This document shows positions 1 to 8,126 of a stretch of DNA of 64,000 bases, one piece after another. The DNA is from Lacticaseibacillus yichunensis (GTDB lineage: Bacteria > Bacillota > Bacilli > Lactobacillales > Lactobacillaceae). A model generated the notes under the pieces. That model was not told the DNA's origin, searched no databases, and saw only the letters and a list, made by a program, of their open reading frames with translations. The stretch covers positions 62,001 through 126,000 of the forward strand of contig NZ_RHOG01000002.1 in NCBI RefSeq assembly GCF_003946405.1. The letters are read 5' to 3'. The translations under genes were made by a program, and so were the position numbers. The first letter of the stretch is position 1. Every line of letters begins with the position of its first letter.

Positions 1-446
1 TTGATGCTGGTGTTCCAGGCGTCGCTTTCGATCAGCGGCTGGACCAAAATGGTGCGCACCCCGGCAAGATTGCCGGCCGCCACATCCGTCAGCAGTTGGT
101 CGCCCACCATCACGCATTCGCGTTTGGTGAGACCAAGATAATGGACGGCTTTATTGATTCCAACCGGCAATGGCTTCATCGCCCGCGCAACAAATGGCAG
201 GTCCAATTTTTCAAGGGCCCGCCCCACGCGCTTGGCGTTGTTGTTCGACACGACCATCACGGTAATGTCGGCTTGGTGCATCGCGGCGAGCCAGTCGCGC
301 AGTTCTGCGGAGCCGTCTGGGTCGTTCCACGCCAGCAAGGTGTTATCTAGGTCGCAAAAAACCGCGCGGATGCCTTGCTCTTTCAAGCGCGCGGCGGTCA
401 AGCCGTAGACAGCCTGGACCAGCCAGGTAGGTTTGAAAAGTGACAC
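1..446 (-). CDS. yqeG: YqeG family HAD IIIA-type phosphatase (C-terminus off window)
   Basis: Partial gene: 148 codons are visible and the C-terminus lies beyond base 1. It starts at a GTG (444-446) with AGGAGG six bases upstream. HAD motifs are clear: DLDNTL at residues 32-37 (nucleophile D32), the VVSNNN motif II near 65-70, the K91 region, and GDQLLTD at 115-121 for metal binding. This matches YqeG, a small predicted phosphatase whose substrate is not established. In relatives yqeG often follows rplT on the same strand; here about 5.5 kb separate them. A minus-strand promoter is visible at 483-511. Confidence 0.9.
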   Translation of the reverse strand, partial: MSLFKPTWLVQAVYGLTAARLKEQGIRAVFCDLDNTLLAWNDPDGSAELRDWLAAMHQADITVMVVSNNNAKRVGRALEKLDLPFVARAMKPLPVGINKAVHYLGLTKRECVMVGDQLLTDVAAGNLAGVRTILVQPLIESDAWNTSI

Positions 447-482
447 GTTGTTCCTCCTCATGACAAAAGGTCATATCAGTTT

Positions 483-511
483 ATTATACTACGCGCGCAA
501 TGTCTTGCCCA
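483..511 (-). promoter_or_regulatory. Candidate promoter of yqeG
   Basis: On the minus strand a perfect TATAAT (483-488) lies 17 bases from TGGGCA (506-511, 4 of 6 to the -35 consensus). A short inverted repeat, ATGAC/GTCAT (460-464 and 470-474), falls in the leader between it and the yqeG ribosome site. Confidence 0.55.
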
Positions 512-920
512 ACCGGAAACGGATTTGGGCATATCTTGTGTAATCAAGGACATCAGTTTGTCCCGTTTTGACGCGCTCATCGACAATGACCATACACTTG
601 CCTGAACTCGTTCTTTGCCTGGTCGACCAAGCAGTCTGTCTTGTCAATATATCGCGGTCATATAAAGTCCAAAGTTCTTGTCCCCCAACGTTTTCCGCTC
701 ACAGCCTCGCCGTGCGCTGACTTTTTTCTTCTATTATAATAGCGTAATCGACGCGCGCAGCATCCGCCGGCGGTCTTACTTGTGGCTGTCCGCAGCAACA
801 GCCGCCCTCCCCCAAGTGCTTTTGTTTCCTCTTTTGGGCGGCCCCCTTTACAATGGAGGTAGGTTGCTTTTTATGACACGGTTGATATACTTACTATAAA
901 TAAGTTGGGAGGCGATAGCG
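512..920. other. Intergenic region upstream of the detoxification operon
   Basis: No convincing gene. It holds a perfect 12-bp palindrome, CTATTATAATAG, at 731-742. A possible plus-strand promoter is ATGACA (873-878), 16 bp, TATAAA (895-900), but that would place the start almost on the ribosome site (GGGAGG, 907-912), so the real promoter may lie further upstream. No MhqR-type operator was recognised. Confidence 0.4.
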
Positions 921-1742
921 ATGTTGCATCATGTTTCTTTGCTCACTGGCTCCGCTGCGGCCACGCGTGATTTTTACGAGGAACGACTGGGGCTGCGGTT
1001 GGTGAAAAATACAGTCAATCAGGAAGATCTGAAGATGCGCCATTTATTTTTCGGCGACCGCTTTGGCACGCTGGGGACAGTGATCTCGTTTTTTGTCATC
1101 GATCATCTTGGGTCGCGGTATGACGATGGCGATTTTCTGACCGGCGTGACGCTTGGGATTCCAGATGGGTCCGCCGCCTATTGGACCGCGCGGCTGGGCG
1201 GGCTGACGGTCACGGATCCAAACGATGTCGCGATCACGTTGGTGGAAAATGGGCCGGCGTTGCCCGCGGCGCGGCAGGTCGCAGGATCTGTGCCGGGGGA
1301 TCATCAGATCACCGGGCTGGTTAGCACGTCGCTTGAGACCACCTCAACCGCAGAGGCGCAGCGGTTTGCCTCGACGATGCTGGCGGATGATCCGGGGCTG
1401 ATCTTGCGGCCTGGCCATGCCGGCACCCATCGTTTCGGCCGCGGCAGCATGGATCATGTCGCATTCGTCGTGCCGGACAAGGGTGCGCTCGATGACATCG
1501 CCGCCCGCGCTTCCGCCAACCAGTTTGTCATTGAAAAGTTTGCGGATCGCGGCTGGTTCACAAGTTTGTATGTGCTCACGCCGGGTGGGGTGCGCATCGA
1601 GTTTGCCACGCCAGGCCCCGGCTTCACGCTGGATGAGCCTGTCGAAACACTGGGCCAAGGGCTTGGCCTGCCACCATTTTTAGAGGCAAAACGACCAGTG
1701 ATCACTGCCTATTTTCACGATAAAGGAGTCGATTTCTCATGA
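921..1742 (+). CDS. VOC family ring-cleaving dioxygenase
   Basis: 273 aa with two vicinal-oxygen-chelate modules. The first opens with LHHVSLLTG and the second carries DHVAFVV (H179) and RIEF (E227), which place metal ligands as in Fe(II) extradiol dioxygenases. The closest family is the YkcA/MhqA/MhqO group, which cleaves hydroquinone or catechol rings. It is shorter than the usual ~310 aa, so the N-terminal module is compact. The ribosome site is GGGAGG. Its stop overlaps the next start (ATGA at 1739-1742), so the two dioxygenases are translationally coupled. The substrate is inferred from family and neighbours only. Confidence 0.85.
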   Translation: MLHHVSLLTGSAAATRDFYEERLGLRLVKNTVNQEDLKMRHLFFGDRFGTLGTVISFFVIDHLGSRYDDGDFLTGVTLGIPDGSAAYWTARLGGLTVTDPNDVAITLVENGPALPAARQVAGSVPGDHQITGLVSTSLETTSTAEAQRFASTMLADDPGLILRPGHAGTHRFGRGSMDHVAFVVPDKGALDDIAARASANQFVIEKFADRGWFTSLYVLTPGGVRIEFATPGPGFTLDEPVETLGQGLGLPPFLEAKRPVITAYFHDKGVDFS

Positions 1743-2707
1743 TCAAACATCCCCTGCTTGGAATGAACCATGTGACCGCGATGGCCAGCTCGCCGCAAGC
1801 GATCTTTGACTTGATGAGCAAAACACTCGGCCTGCATTTGATCAAAAAGACCGTCAACCAGGATGCCATCGACACGTATCATTTGTACTTCACGGATGAC
1901 ACAGGGACTGCCGGCACCGACATGACGTTTTTCACCTTCCCCAATCAGCTGCCGGGTATTCGCGGGACGAATATGATCTCGCGTGTCAGCTTCCGCGTGC
2001 CCAACGACGCGGCGCTCGACTTTTGGGAGGACCGCTTGAATGACCGCGACATCGAGCACGATCCGGCCGAGAGCCAATTCGGCAGCCGCCATCTGAACTT
2101 TCGCGATGAAGATGGTCAGGAATATCAGCTTATCTCTGATGAAAATACACATGGCGTGGCAGGCGGCACTCCATGGCGGCATAGCGACGTTCCAGCAGAA
2201 ATGGCGATCCTCGGCCTGGGTCCGGTGACGGTGACCGTTGCCGATCAGGAACATATGCATTTTGTCGCCACGGATCTGATGGGCTATCGTCAGCTGGCCG
2301 CGGATGGCAACTTTACCTTGTACGAGACAGGCGAAGGTGGCCACGGCGCGCAGCTGATCGTCGAACACCGCGATGACCTGCCCCTGGCCGTGGAAGGGTT
2401 TGGCCAGATTCACCACGCGGCCTTCAACACCGAGGACCGTGAGACCCTGCAATTTTGGATCGACCGCATTTCCGATTATCGCTTGCCGCAATCCGGATTT
2501 GTGGAGCGCTACTACTTCCAGTCCGAATATTTCCGGGCGGCGCCGCAGATTCTGTTTGAGATCGCCACCGCGGGACCTGGCTTTTTGCAGGATGAAACGT
2601 ATGATGAGGCCGGGATTCACCTGGAGCTACCGCCATTTTTGGAAGCGCAGAGGGCCAGCATCGAAGCCGGCCTCACCCCCATCGAGACCAGATGGCGTGG
2701 CCGCTGA
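1739..2707 (+). CDS. VOC family ring-cleaving dioxygenase (second copy)
   Basis: 322 aa, full length for the YkcA/MhqO family. Likely metal ligands are H11 (GMNHVTAM), H225/H226 (QIHHAAFNT) and E274 (LFEIATAG). It shares the segment with LGL, a basic stretch and KxTVNQ with the preceding protein, so the pair look like diverged duplicates. It overlaps the upstream gene by four bases and lies 12 bases before the esterase gene. The likely role is opening quinol or catechol rings; the substrate cannot be read from the sequence. Confidence 0.87.
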   Translation: MIKHPLLGMNHVTAMASSPQAIFDLMSKTLGLHLIKKTVNQDAIDTYHLYFTDDTGTAGTDMTFFTFPNQLPGIRGTNMISRVSFRVPNDAALDFWEDRLNDRDIEHDPAESQFGSRHLNFRDEDGQEYQLISDENTHGVAGGTPWRHSDVPAEMAILGLGPVTVTVADQEHMHFVATDLMGYRQLAADGNFTLYETGEGGHGAQLIVEHRDDLPLAVEGFGQIHHAAFNTEDRETLQFWIDRISDYRLPQSGFVERYYFQSEYFRAAPQILFEIATAGPGFLQDETYDEAGIHLELPPFLEAQRASIEAGLTPIETRWRGR

Positions 2708-2719
2708 GAAAGGACAATT

Positions 2720-3337
2720 ATGGCTGAGATCAAATTTGTTTCCGGCTCGCCGTTGCGCGTCCCACTCATCGTCCTTCACGGCACCGGCGGCTCGGTGGAC
2801 GACCTGATTCCAATCGGCCGGTTTCTTGCGCCTGGGAGCCCCATCATCAGCATCGGCGCGCCCCTGATCGAAGATGGCCAAAGTCGCTATTTTCGCCATT
2901 TGCCAAAGGGCGGCTTTGACCTTGCCGACTTGGCCGTTCAAACGGATTGGCTGCTCGATGAAATGAGTGCCGCTGCCGCGGACAATCGGGTGCCGCTTTC
3001 GGCCGCGATCGTGATTGGCTATTCAAACGGCGCCAACGTGGCGGTTCGGGCGCTGATGACGCGGCCCGTGCCGTACCGCACCGCCGTCCTCTTCCACCCG
3101 ATGAGCTTGGGCGTGATCACAAACTTTGCCAAGCCAGCCGACGCCGAAGTTTGGCTTTCTCATGGCAGTCGCGATGCAATCGTATCGGCCGCCAATTTCA
3201 CCGAGCTGACAAACGACCTCACCCAGGCCGGCGTTCAGACAACGATTTTTACGCATGACCAAGGCCACAACCTCAACGAAGACGAGCTGAAAAGTGCGCG
3301 CACCTGGCTTCAAGACTCCGGCCGGCTGCATCTTTAA
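2720..3337 (+). CDS. Alpha/beta hydrolase, MhqD-like carboxylesterase
   Basis: 205 aa, the size of the phospholipase/carboxylesterase family. HGTGG at residues 20-24 forms the oxyanion loop, GYSNGAN gives nucleophile S102, and D152 (SHGSRDA) and H183 (DQGHNL) complete the triad. The ribosome site is GAGAAAGGA. In Bacillus, MhqD hydrolases sit in quinone-responsive operons with the same kind of dioxygenases, which supports a role in handling ring-cleavage products. That role is inference from context. Confidence 0.85.
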   Translation: MAEIKFVSGSPLRVPLIVLHGTGGSVDDLIPIGRFLAPGSPIISIGAPLIEDGQSRYFRHLPKGGFDLADLAVQTDWLLDEMSAAAADNRVPLSAAIVIGYSNGANVAVRALMTRPVPYRTAVLFHPMSLGVITNFAKPADAEVWLSHGSRDAIVSAANFTELTNDLTQAGVQTTIFTHDQGHNLNEDELKSARTWLQDSGRLHL

Positions 3338-3354
3338 TAGAAGGAAGCGATAGA

Positions 3355-4284
3355 ATGAACCGTTATGGATTTTCGACATTTGGCGCGCCATCAGTTTTTG
3401 AAACGATCCAAGCCAAGGCGCTTCCGCCAATCGCGGGAGTGGTTCAGATCACGGTCCAAGGGGTCGGCCTCAATCCGTATGATGCCGCATTGCGCCGCGG
3501 TGAACAGGCTAAAATACGGCCGCTCACTTTTCCCATTGTGCCGGGAACGGATGTCGTCGGCACAGTCACCGCGATCGGCAAAGGCGTCACCGAATTTGCG
3601 CTTGGCGACACGGTGATCAACTACCGGCCGATCGGTGGGTACAGTGAAGTCGTGAACGCCTCTGTTTCCAAAGTCGCCAAAATGCCAGACGCGATGCCGC
3701 TCACCCAGGCTGCCGGATTGGCGCAAGCTGGCGTGGCGGCGCTTGCGGCGTTGAGGCAGGTCAACCTGCACCCCGGCGCGACCCTCGCGATTCAAGGCGC
3801 GTCGGGTGGGGTTGGCAGTTTGCTGGTGCAACTGGCACGAACCGCTGGCCTCCACGTGATCGCGCTCGCCAGCCGGCCGAATTTGCCCTTGTTAAAAAAA
3901 TTGGGCGCTGACTTAGCCTTGGCGACTGATGACTTGGGTAAGATCGCCGATGTTTTCGGCACCGCCGACGCCGTGATCAATGCGACCGGTGGCGGCCATG
4001 AGTTGGCCACCAGCATCGAATTGGTCAAGCCGGATGGCAAATTGCTTACAACGGCCTGGGTCGACGTCGATCTCAGCACGCGTCCGCATGTGACCCGCCT
4101 GCAGCTGGGCACGATCAAAGTCGACAACGGGGCATTGCTCCATGAGCTGGTCGATACCGTGGCGGCCGGCGCGCTGAGCGTCCCGCTGGCGGATGTTCTG
4201 CCATTTGACCTCGCCGGCGTGATTCGCGGCCATGAATTACTGGAGACCCGCCATGCCCCAGGGAAAATCGTGCTGGTGAAATAG
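3355..4284 (+). CDS. Zinc-independent MDR oxidoreductase, quinone reductase-like
   Basis: 309 aa medium-chain dehydrogenase/reductase. The N-terminal GroES-like half contains PGTDVVGTV. The Rossmann half has GASGGVG at 148-154, the NADPH-binding loop of quinone oxidoreductases. The catalytic-zinc cysteines and histidines of alcohol dehydrogenases are not seen. It is last in the four-gene cluster and ends at a strong hairpin, so the operon appears to cover quinone reduction, ring opening and ester hydrolysis. Confidence 0.85.
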   Translation: MNRYGFSTFGAPSVFETIQAKALPPIAGVVQITVQGVGLNPYDAALRRGEQAKIRPLTFPIVPGTDVVGTVTAIGKGVTEFALGDTVINYRPIGGYSEVVNASVSKVAKMPDAMPLTQAAGLAQAGVAALAALRQVNLHPGATLAIQGASGGVGSLLVQLARTAGLHVIALASRPNLPLLKKLGADLALATDDLGKIADVFGTADAVINATGGGHELATSIELVKPDGKLLTTAWVDVDLSTRPHVTRLQLGTIKVDNGALLHELVDTVAAGALSVPLADVLPFDLAGVIRGHELLETRHAPGKIVLVK

Positions 4285-4292
4285 TTGTCATG

Positions 4293-4345
4293 AAAAAAGA
4301 CAGGATCTGCGCAGCTTCGCGGTTGCGTGGGATCCTGTCTTTGTC
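4293..4345. terminator. Bidirectional terminator between convergent genes
   Basis: Perfect 12-bp arms (4296-4307 and 4331-4342) around a 23-base loop. A run of six A on the plus strand gives a strong U tract for the minus-strand gene; the plus-strand tail is weaker. Confidence 0.85.
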
Positions 4346-4398
4346 TATAGCCGTCGTTGGGCGTCATGATCGTTGAAGCGCCGAATGCATGAGGCAAC

Positions 4399-5510
4399 CT
4401 AATCTTTGGCCGGCCGCTGCGTTTCTTGATCAAAATTGTTGCGCACGACCCGCACCGGTTTTGCGGCCGGATCAAGGACCAGCACCAGATCATGAAAACT
4501 GCCATCGCCGCTTGGCCAGATCAGATCGTGATGCTCCTCGGTGAGACCCAAGAACGTCACGTCCGGTTCAGCCTTGGCCAGCAAATTTTCAAGTCGTCCT
4601 TCAGTCGTGGTCATTGAGTCCCCACTATCATCACTGCCATCATTGATCATCGCAACGATCTCGTGCCAATCCACACGCGCCGACTCCGGCCATTTTTTCA
4701 TCCGTTGGGGCAACAGTGGCCCGCCGTTTGTTAACTGGTAAACGAGCCGGTACGGTTTGACGGGCATACTATGCGTGAGCGTGATCAAGGTCGGGTTCTC
4801 GCGCATCTTACTGGCATATTTGCGGATCGCATTTTTCACATAATACCAACGAGCGGCGGCCAGAATCACGGCTATCATCACTGCGTAAAAGCCCAAGCCC
4901 AAGAAGTCCACGTCAAATGGGTACCGAACGAGCAATGCGAATTCCAGCTTAAAATATCGCCAGTCAAAGCCAGTGCTGGAGGTCATATGGTATGCAAACC
5001 AGACCAAAAAGCCAAACCAGACCACGCTAACGCGGCCATACCAGGCGAGCACCCGGTCAAGGGTCGTGCTGACTGAATACGACTTGCCCAAGACCCGGTC
5101 ATCGCTCAGCGTTTCGCGTATCCGTGCGAGATATGGCAGGGCCGTCAGATCTTCTATTGTATCAGCCTCTTCATGTGTCGTCGGCGCCGTCCCTGTTTCA
5201 GAGTCAGCTACTTGGTCGGCGTCGGGAGTCGAAGTCCTATTTGAATCGGTCGAATCGTTACCTTCACTTTCAATTTGCGTTTCGGTGATGTTGGTTGCTT
5301 CCCCTGCCTCGGATTCAGCTGAAAATCGCTGACTACTGATTCAGCACCAGAGGTTTCATCATTGGCTCGGTCGTTCGTTTGCACTCGATCATCGGAGGCC
5401 AACTGGCTCGCCGACACACCTGTCAGTGTATTGTCATCGTTGTCGGTCAGTTCATCACTATTATTGTGCATATCTGTTTGGTCATCTTGTGTGAGTCTAC
5501 CAATTGTCAT
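4399..5510 (-). pseudogene. Membrane protein of unknown function, interrupted by a frameshift
   Basis: Not recognised. The gene seems to begin at ATG 5508-5510, with GAGG seven bases upstream, and reads an acidic Ser/Thr/Asp/Asn-rich segment. At the A4 run 5322-5325 (TTTT on the coding strand) the sensible frame changes. The second frame continues the same acidic composition, then gives YLARIRETLSDDR, two membrane segments (around codons 15-35 and 63-82 counted from TTG 5091) and a soluble tail ending at 4399. One extra T would fuse the halves into about 370 aa. TTG 5091 has no ribosome site. Possible causes are a recent deletion, a sequencing indel, or a -1 slip on TTTT. Confidence 0.6.
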
Positions 5511-5616
5511 CAGGGGGCCTCGCTTTTTCCAGAATGGTAAAAGCATAACACGCGTGGCTCGGCAGATCTCCTCAAGGACGACAAAATAGAGTTTGATGAA
5601 TGACACATCTAGCAAT

Positions 5617-5898
5617 TGTGATGCCGTCACATTATTTTGTCCGCACGCCCCTCGGATGTCCCCGAGAAATAATGTGATGCCATCACACCAAGTCACCGTC
5701 CATCAAGAGGATATGCCAAAATCCGCGATATCAGAGATTGCAAACTTGCTCTCAGACGCGAAAATTATAGATATTTGCGATATCAGAGATTGCCATACAG
5801 GGCACCGTCTACCGCGCCAGTTTTCCCCGGGCGTACTCCGGGTATGCGAATTTGCACGCCCCCCGGATATCCCCGACAAATAATGTGATGCTATCACA
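5617..5898. promoter_or_regulatory. Three copies of a TGTGATGCYATCACA palindrome
   Basis: Palindromes lie at 5617-5631 (one half imperfect), 5673-5687 (perfect) and 5884-5898 (perfect). The last two sit inside a larger ~50-bp direct repeat (5641-5690 and 5851-5901) that includes a GC-rich block with GGATRTCCCC and AAATAATG. The first lies just upstream of a possible minus-strand -35 (TTGCTA) for the gene ending at 4399. The form is that of an operator for a dimeric regulator, related to but spaced differently from the CRP consensus. The regulator is unknown. Confidence 0.5.
5725..5793. repeat. 17-bp direct repeat pair between the palindromes
   Basis: GCGATATCAGAGATTGC occurs exactly at 5725-5741 and again at 5777-5793, 52 bp apart, or close to five helical turns. 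Each copy is itself a weak inverted repeat (GCGAT/ATTGC). The spacing would put two bound proteins on the same face of the DNA. Confidence 0.55.
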
Positions 5899-5981
5899 CC
5901 AACGCAACGCCAAGCCGACCGGCGTGCGGACACGCCACATTCCAGGCAACCTTGCACCTTTTTCCGCACCAAAAAAGGCAC

Positions 5982-6008
5982 AAAAAAACCGTCCCCGAAA
6001 GGACGGTT
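5982..6008 (-). terminator. Terminator of infC-rpmI-rplT
   Basis: ACCGTCC (5988-5994) pairs with GGACGGT (6001-6007), followed on the minus strand by seven T. It lies ten bases after the rplT stop. Confidence 0.9.
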
Positions 6009-6017
6009 GTCGATCTG

Positions 6018-6374
6018 TTATGCCAAAGCTTTCTTTGCGGCGTCTGCCAGAGCGGTGAAGCCCTCTGGGTCGGCGATCGCGATGTCAGCAAGCATCTTAC
6101 GGTTCATGTCGATGTTGGCCACTTTCAGACCGTGCATCAACTTGCTGTAAGAAATGTCGTTCATACGGGCTGCGGCGTTGATCCGAGCGATCCACAGGCT
6201 GCGGAAGTTGCGCTTGGTCGCGCGACGGTCGCGGAATGCGTAACGATAGGATACCATGACCTGGGCATTGGCTGCCTTGAACAACAGATGCTTGGCCCCA
6301 CGATAACCCTTGGCGAGCTTCAAGACCTTCTTACGACGCTTACGAGTAACAGTTCCACCTTTAACACGTGGCAT
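6018..6374 (-). CDS. rplT: 50S ribosomal protein L20
   Basis: 118 aa, the standard length for L20, opening MPRVKGG with the strongly basic N-terminal tail and carrying [16 protein letters not shown] in the globular part. L20 binds 23S rRNA early in large-subunit assembly. In Firmicutes it also represses its own operon by binding the infC leader. AGGAGG lies seven bases before ATG. Third gene of infC-rpmI-rplT, followed by a terminator. Confidence 0.98.
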   Translation of the reverse strand: MPRVKGGTVTRKRRKKVLKLAKGYRGAKHLLFKAANAQVMVSYRYAFRDRRATKRNFRSLWIARINAAARMNDISYSKLMHGLKVANIDMNRKMLADIAIADPEGFTALADAAKKALA

Positions 6375-6455
6375 AGGAAATTCCTCCTCTAATAAATACG
6401 AATACGTTCTGCGGTGCGACGCTCGTTTTCAGATGCGTCCTGCACTGGCAGGCAA

Positions 6456-6656
6456 TTACTTCATCTGGCTGAGCATCTGGCGGATCCGCTTCATATCGGA
6501 ATGGGATACCAGTGCGGACTTGCGAAGCTGGCGACGCTGCTTCTTAGTCTTGCCGTGGAAACGGTGGCTGGTGTACGCGTGACCGCGCTTCAGCGCACCA
6601 CTAGCAGTTTTCTTGAAACGCTTTGCAGATGCACGGTGTGTCTTGAATTTTGGCAT
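6456..6656 (-). CDS. rpmI: 50S ribosomal protein L35
   Basis: 66 aa, opening [15 protein letters not shown], diagnostic of L35, with the basic [12 protein letters not shown]-type core visible as [13 protein letters not shown]. It is a structural component of the large subunit. AGGAGG precedes the ATG. It lies between infC and rplT, the arrangement conserved across most bacteria. Confidence 0.98.
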
Positions 6657-6686
6657 AACGATCTTCCTCCTAAACTTCTTCCCTGA

Positions 6687-7220
6687 TCACTTTTTTGCGT
6701 TGGTGTCAGGTTTTGGTGCGAGCATCATGAACATGCTCCGGCCATCCATCTTCGGACGAGCCTCAACGTTGGCGATGTCTTTAACGGCTGTCGCCATCTG
6801 TTCCAGAACTTTTTGCCCCAAGTCCTTATGGGTGATCGCACGTCCGCGGAAACGAACGGAGACCTTTACCTTGTCCCCTTTTTCAAGGAACTTGGTCGCG
6901 TTTTTGAGGCGCGTGTTGAAATCCGCTTCACCGATGGTCGGAGACAGGCGAATTTCTTTGATGCTGATGGTTTTCTGTTTCTTGCGTGCTTCACGCTGCT
7001 TTTTTTGCAGCTCGAAGCGGAACTTGCCGTAATCCATGATGCGAGCGACAGGCGGCTTCGCGGTCGGAGAAACCAAGACCAGGTCCAAGTTTGCATCCTG
7101 CGCCAGCTGCAGGGCTTCGCGGGTATCCTTGACGCCAAGCTGTTCGCCGGTCGAAGAGATCAGGCGTACTTCGCGTGAACGAATCCCATCATTGACCATC
7201 ATATCTCGTGCTATGGCAAT
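6687..7220 (-). CDS. infC: Translation initiation factor IF-3, ATT start
   Basis: Initiation factor 3, which binds the 30S subunit and checks start-codon pairing. The N-terminal domain carries [12 protein letters not shown]; the C-terminal domain carries KVSVRFRGR. The start was chosen at ATT 7218-7220: the only ribosome site, GGAGGTG (7222-7228), lies directly before it, the preceding in-frame codon is a stop, and the first ATG (7200-7202) would be 21 bases away. That gives 177 aa beginning M-A-I-A-R-D-M-M. IF-3 disfavours AUU starts, so this codon is the classic autoregulatory device of infC. Confidence 0.95.
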   Translation of the reverse strand: MAIARDMMVNDGIRSREVRLISSTGEQLGVKDTREALQLAQDANLDLVLVSPTAKPPVARIMDYGKFRFELQKKQREARKKQKTISIKEIRLSPTIGEADFNTRLKNATKFLEKGDKVKVSVRFRGRAITHKDLGQKVLEQMATAVKDIANVEARPKMDGRSMFMMLAPKPDTNAKK

Positions 7221-7228
7221 TCACCTCC

Positions 7229-7387
7229 GAATAAATTTCGAGAAAACGGGGCCATCTGCCCGTTAACAGAATACGGCGAAGACCATATAAAGGTCCCCGC
7301 CGTATGTATATACCGTACATATGAGCCTAGCGGTGCAAAGCACGTGGGCGAGAAGCGGGAACTTCTGCTTGTTTTCTCAACTTGAAT
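7229..7387 (-). promoter_or_regulatory. infC operon leader, probable L20-responsive leader
   Basis: About 150 bases of untranslated leader separate the promoter from infC. On the minus strand a short hairpin near the 5' end (GCAGAAG... with CGCTTCTC) is followed by larger pairable GC-rich blocks around 7265-7320. In Firmicutes this position holds the L20 leader, where free L20 causes early termination. The leader identity is inferred from position and length; I did not confirm the full consensus fold. Confidence 0.6.
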
Positions 7388-7416
7388 AGTATACGGGAAA
7401 AATCAGCCAGCGTCAA
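7388..7416 (-). promoter_or_regulatory. Promoter of infC-rpmI-rplT
   Basis: TTGACG (7411-7416), 17-bp spacer, TATACT (7388-7393), read on the minus strand. A near-consensus housekeeping promoter, as expected for ribosomal genes. Confidence 0.85.
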
Positions 7417-7466
7417 GATTCTTTGTGGGAGGCATTCATGCCTTCATTTTGACTCGAAGACTCGGG

Positions 7467-7838
7467 TCATTCATCCCCATCATCATTCCAATGCGATAGC
7501 TGGTCGATCATGTCCTGCCGGCTGTGGAAAAAGCGCATCCCCCAGGTCAGCGCGCAGATGCCGACCGCCCCGAAGACTGCGATCCAGACTGGATAAAAAT
7601 TGATCGCGCGGAACCAGGCGACAGCGATAAACCCTGTGGCCACCAGCGCCGCTACTAATGCGACCGCCAAAATGGTCATCAACCCACGCCCATTTTTCGC
7701 GGCTAACCGCTGAAACCGTGTTTCGCGATCACCGGGCAACACCGCGGCCAAAAGAATGATCGCCGTGGTAATCAACGCGCCGACCACCCTTGCGATCAGA
7801 TATAAAAGAAGCCAAGAACCCCACAGCGCGATCAACAT
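7467..7838 (-). CDS. Small three-segment membrane protein, unknown function
   Basis: 123 aa, not recognised. The start ATG (7836-7838) has GGAGG six bases upstream; an in-frame TTG five codons earlier is not needed. Three hydrophobic stretches fall roughly at residues 3-30, 50-72 and 80-100, separated by a charged loop with PGDRETRFQRLAAKNGR. The tail is acidic (HWNDDGDE). It lies between infC and the divergently placed rsgA, and no partner is apparent. The hydrophobic pattern and good ribosome site support a real gene. Confidence 0.75.
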   Translation of the reverse strand: MLIALWGSWLLLYLIARVVGALITTAIILLAAVLPGDRETRFQRLAAKNGRGLMTILAVALVAALVATGFIAVAWFRAINFYPVWIAVFGAVGICALTWGMRFFHSRQDMIDQLSHWNDDGDE

Positions 7839-8028
7839 TTTCCGCCTCCACAAGAAACCAGTCTATCATAACGGGGCGAGTGTGCGGGCAGAAAATCGAG
7901 GCCGACCACGCAGAAATGAGACGACGAAAAAACCGGCTGGCACTATTAATTTTATAATTAACCATGCTATACTGGCGACAACAGCCGCGCAGACGTCGCG
8001 GCGGCTTCGGAAAGGATGTGTGCATGCT
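7839..8028. other. Intergenic region with candidate promoter before rsgA
   Basis: AT-rich island at 7940-7975 with a TATACT -10 at 7968-7973 on the plus strand and only a weak -35 (ATTAAT). It is likely the promoter region for the sORF and rsgA. Nothing else is recognised. Confidence 0.35.
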
Positions 8029-8091
8029 ATGACAAATAAGTTGAGCATTGTGATGGGCGTTGGCCCGTCGGTGGAGGGAATCGCCTTCTAG
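8029..8091 (+). other. Possible 20-codon leader ORF before rsgA
   Basis: ATG 8029 to TAG 8091 would encode 20 residues (MTNKL...GIAF). AAAGGA lies 12 bases upstream, a loose fit. Its last codons fall in a hairpin, GGAGGG (8073-8078) with CCCTCC (8095-8100), just before the rsgA ribosome site. This could be a leader peptide, or chance. Confidence 0.3.
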
Positions 8092-8126
8092 CAGCCCTCC
8101 AGATCTATTAGGAGGAACACACGAAA

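Noticed and set aside
5089-5091. TTG 5091 as the true start of the membrane-protein gene
   Set aside because: No ribosome site precedes it, and the same frame continues upstream with sensible acidic coding sequence to 5343.
5593-5883. Plus-strand open frame across the operator region
   Set aside because: No ribosome site, and it runs through direct repeats and palindromes.
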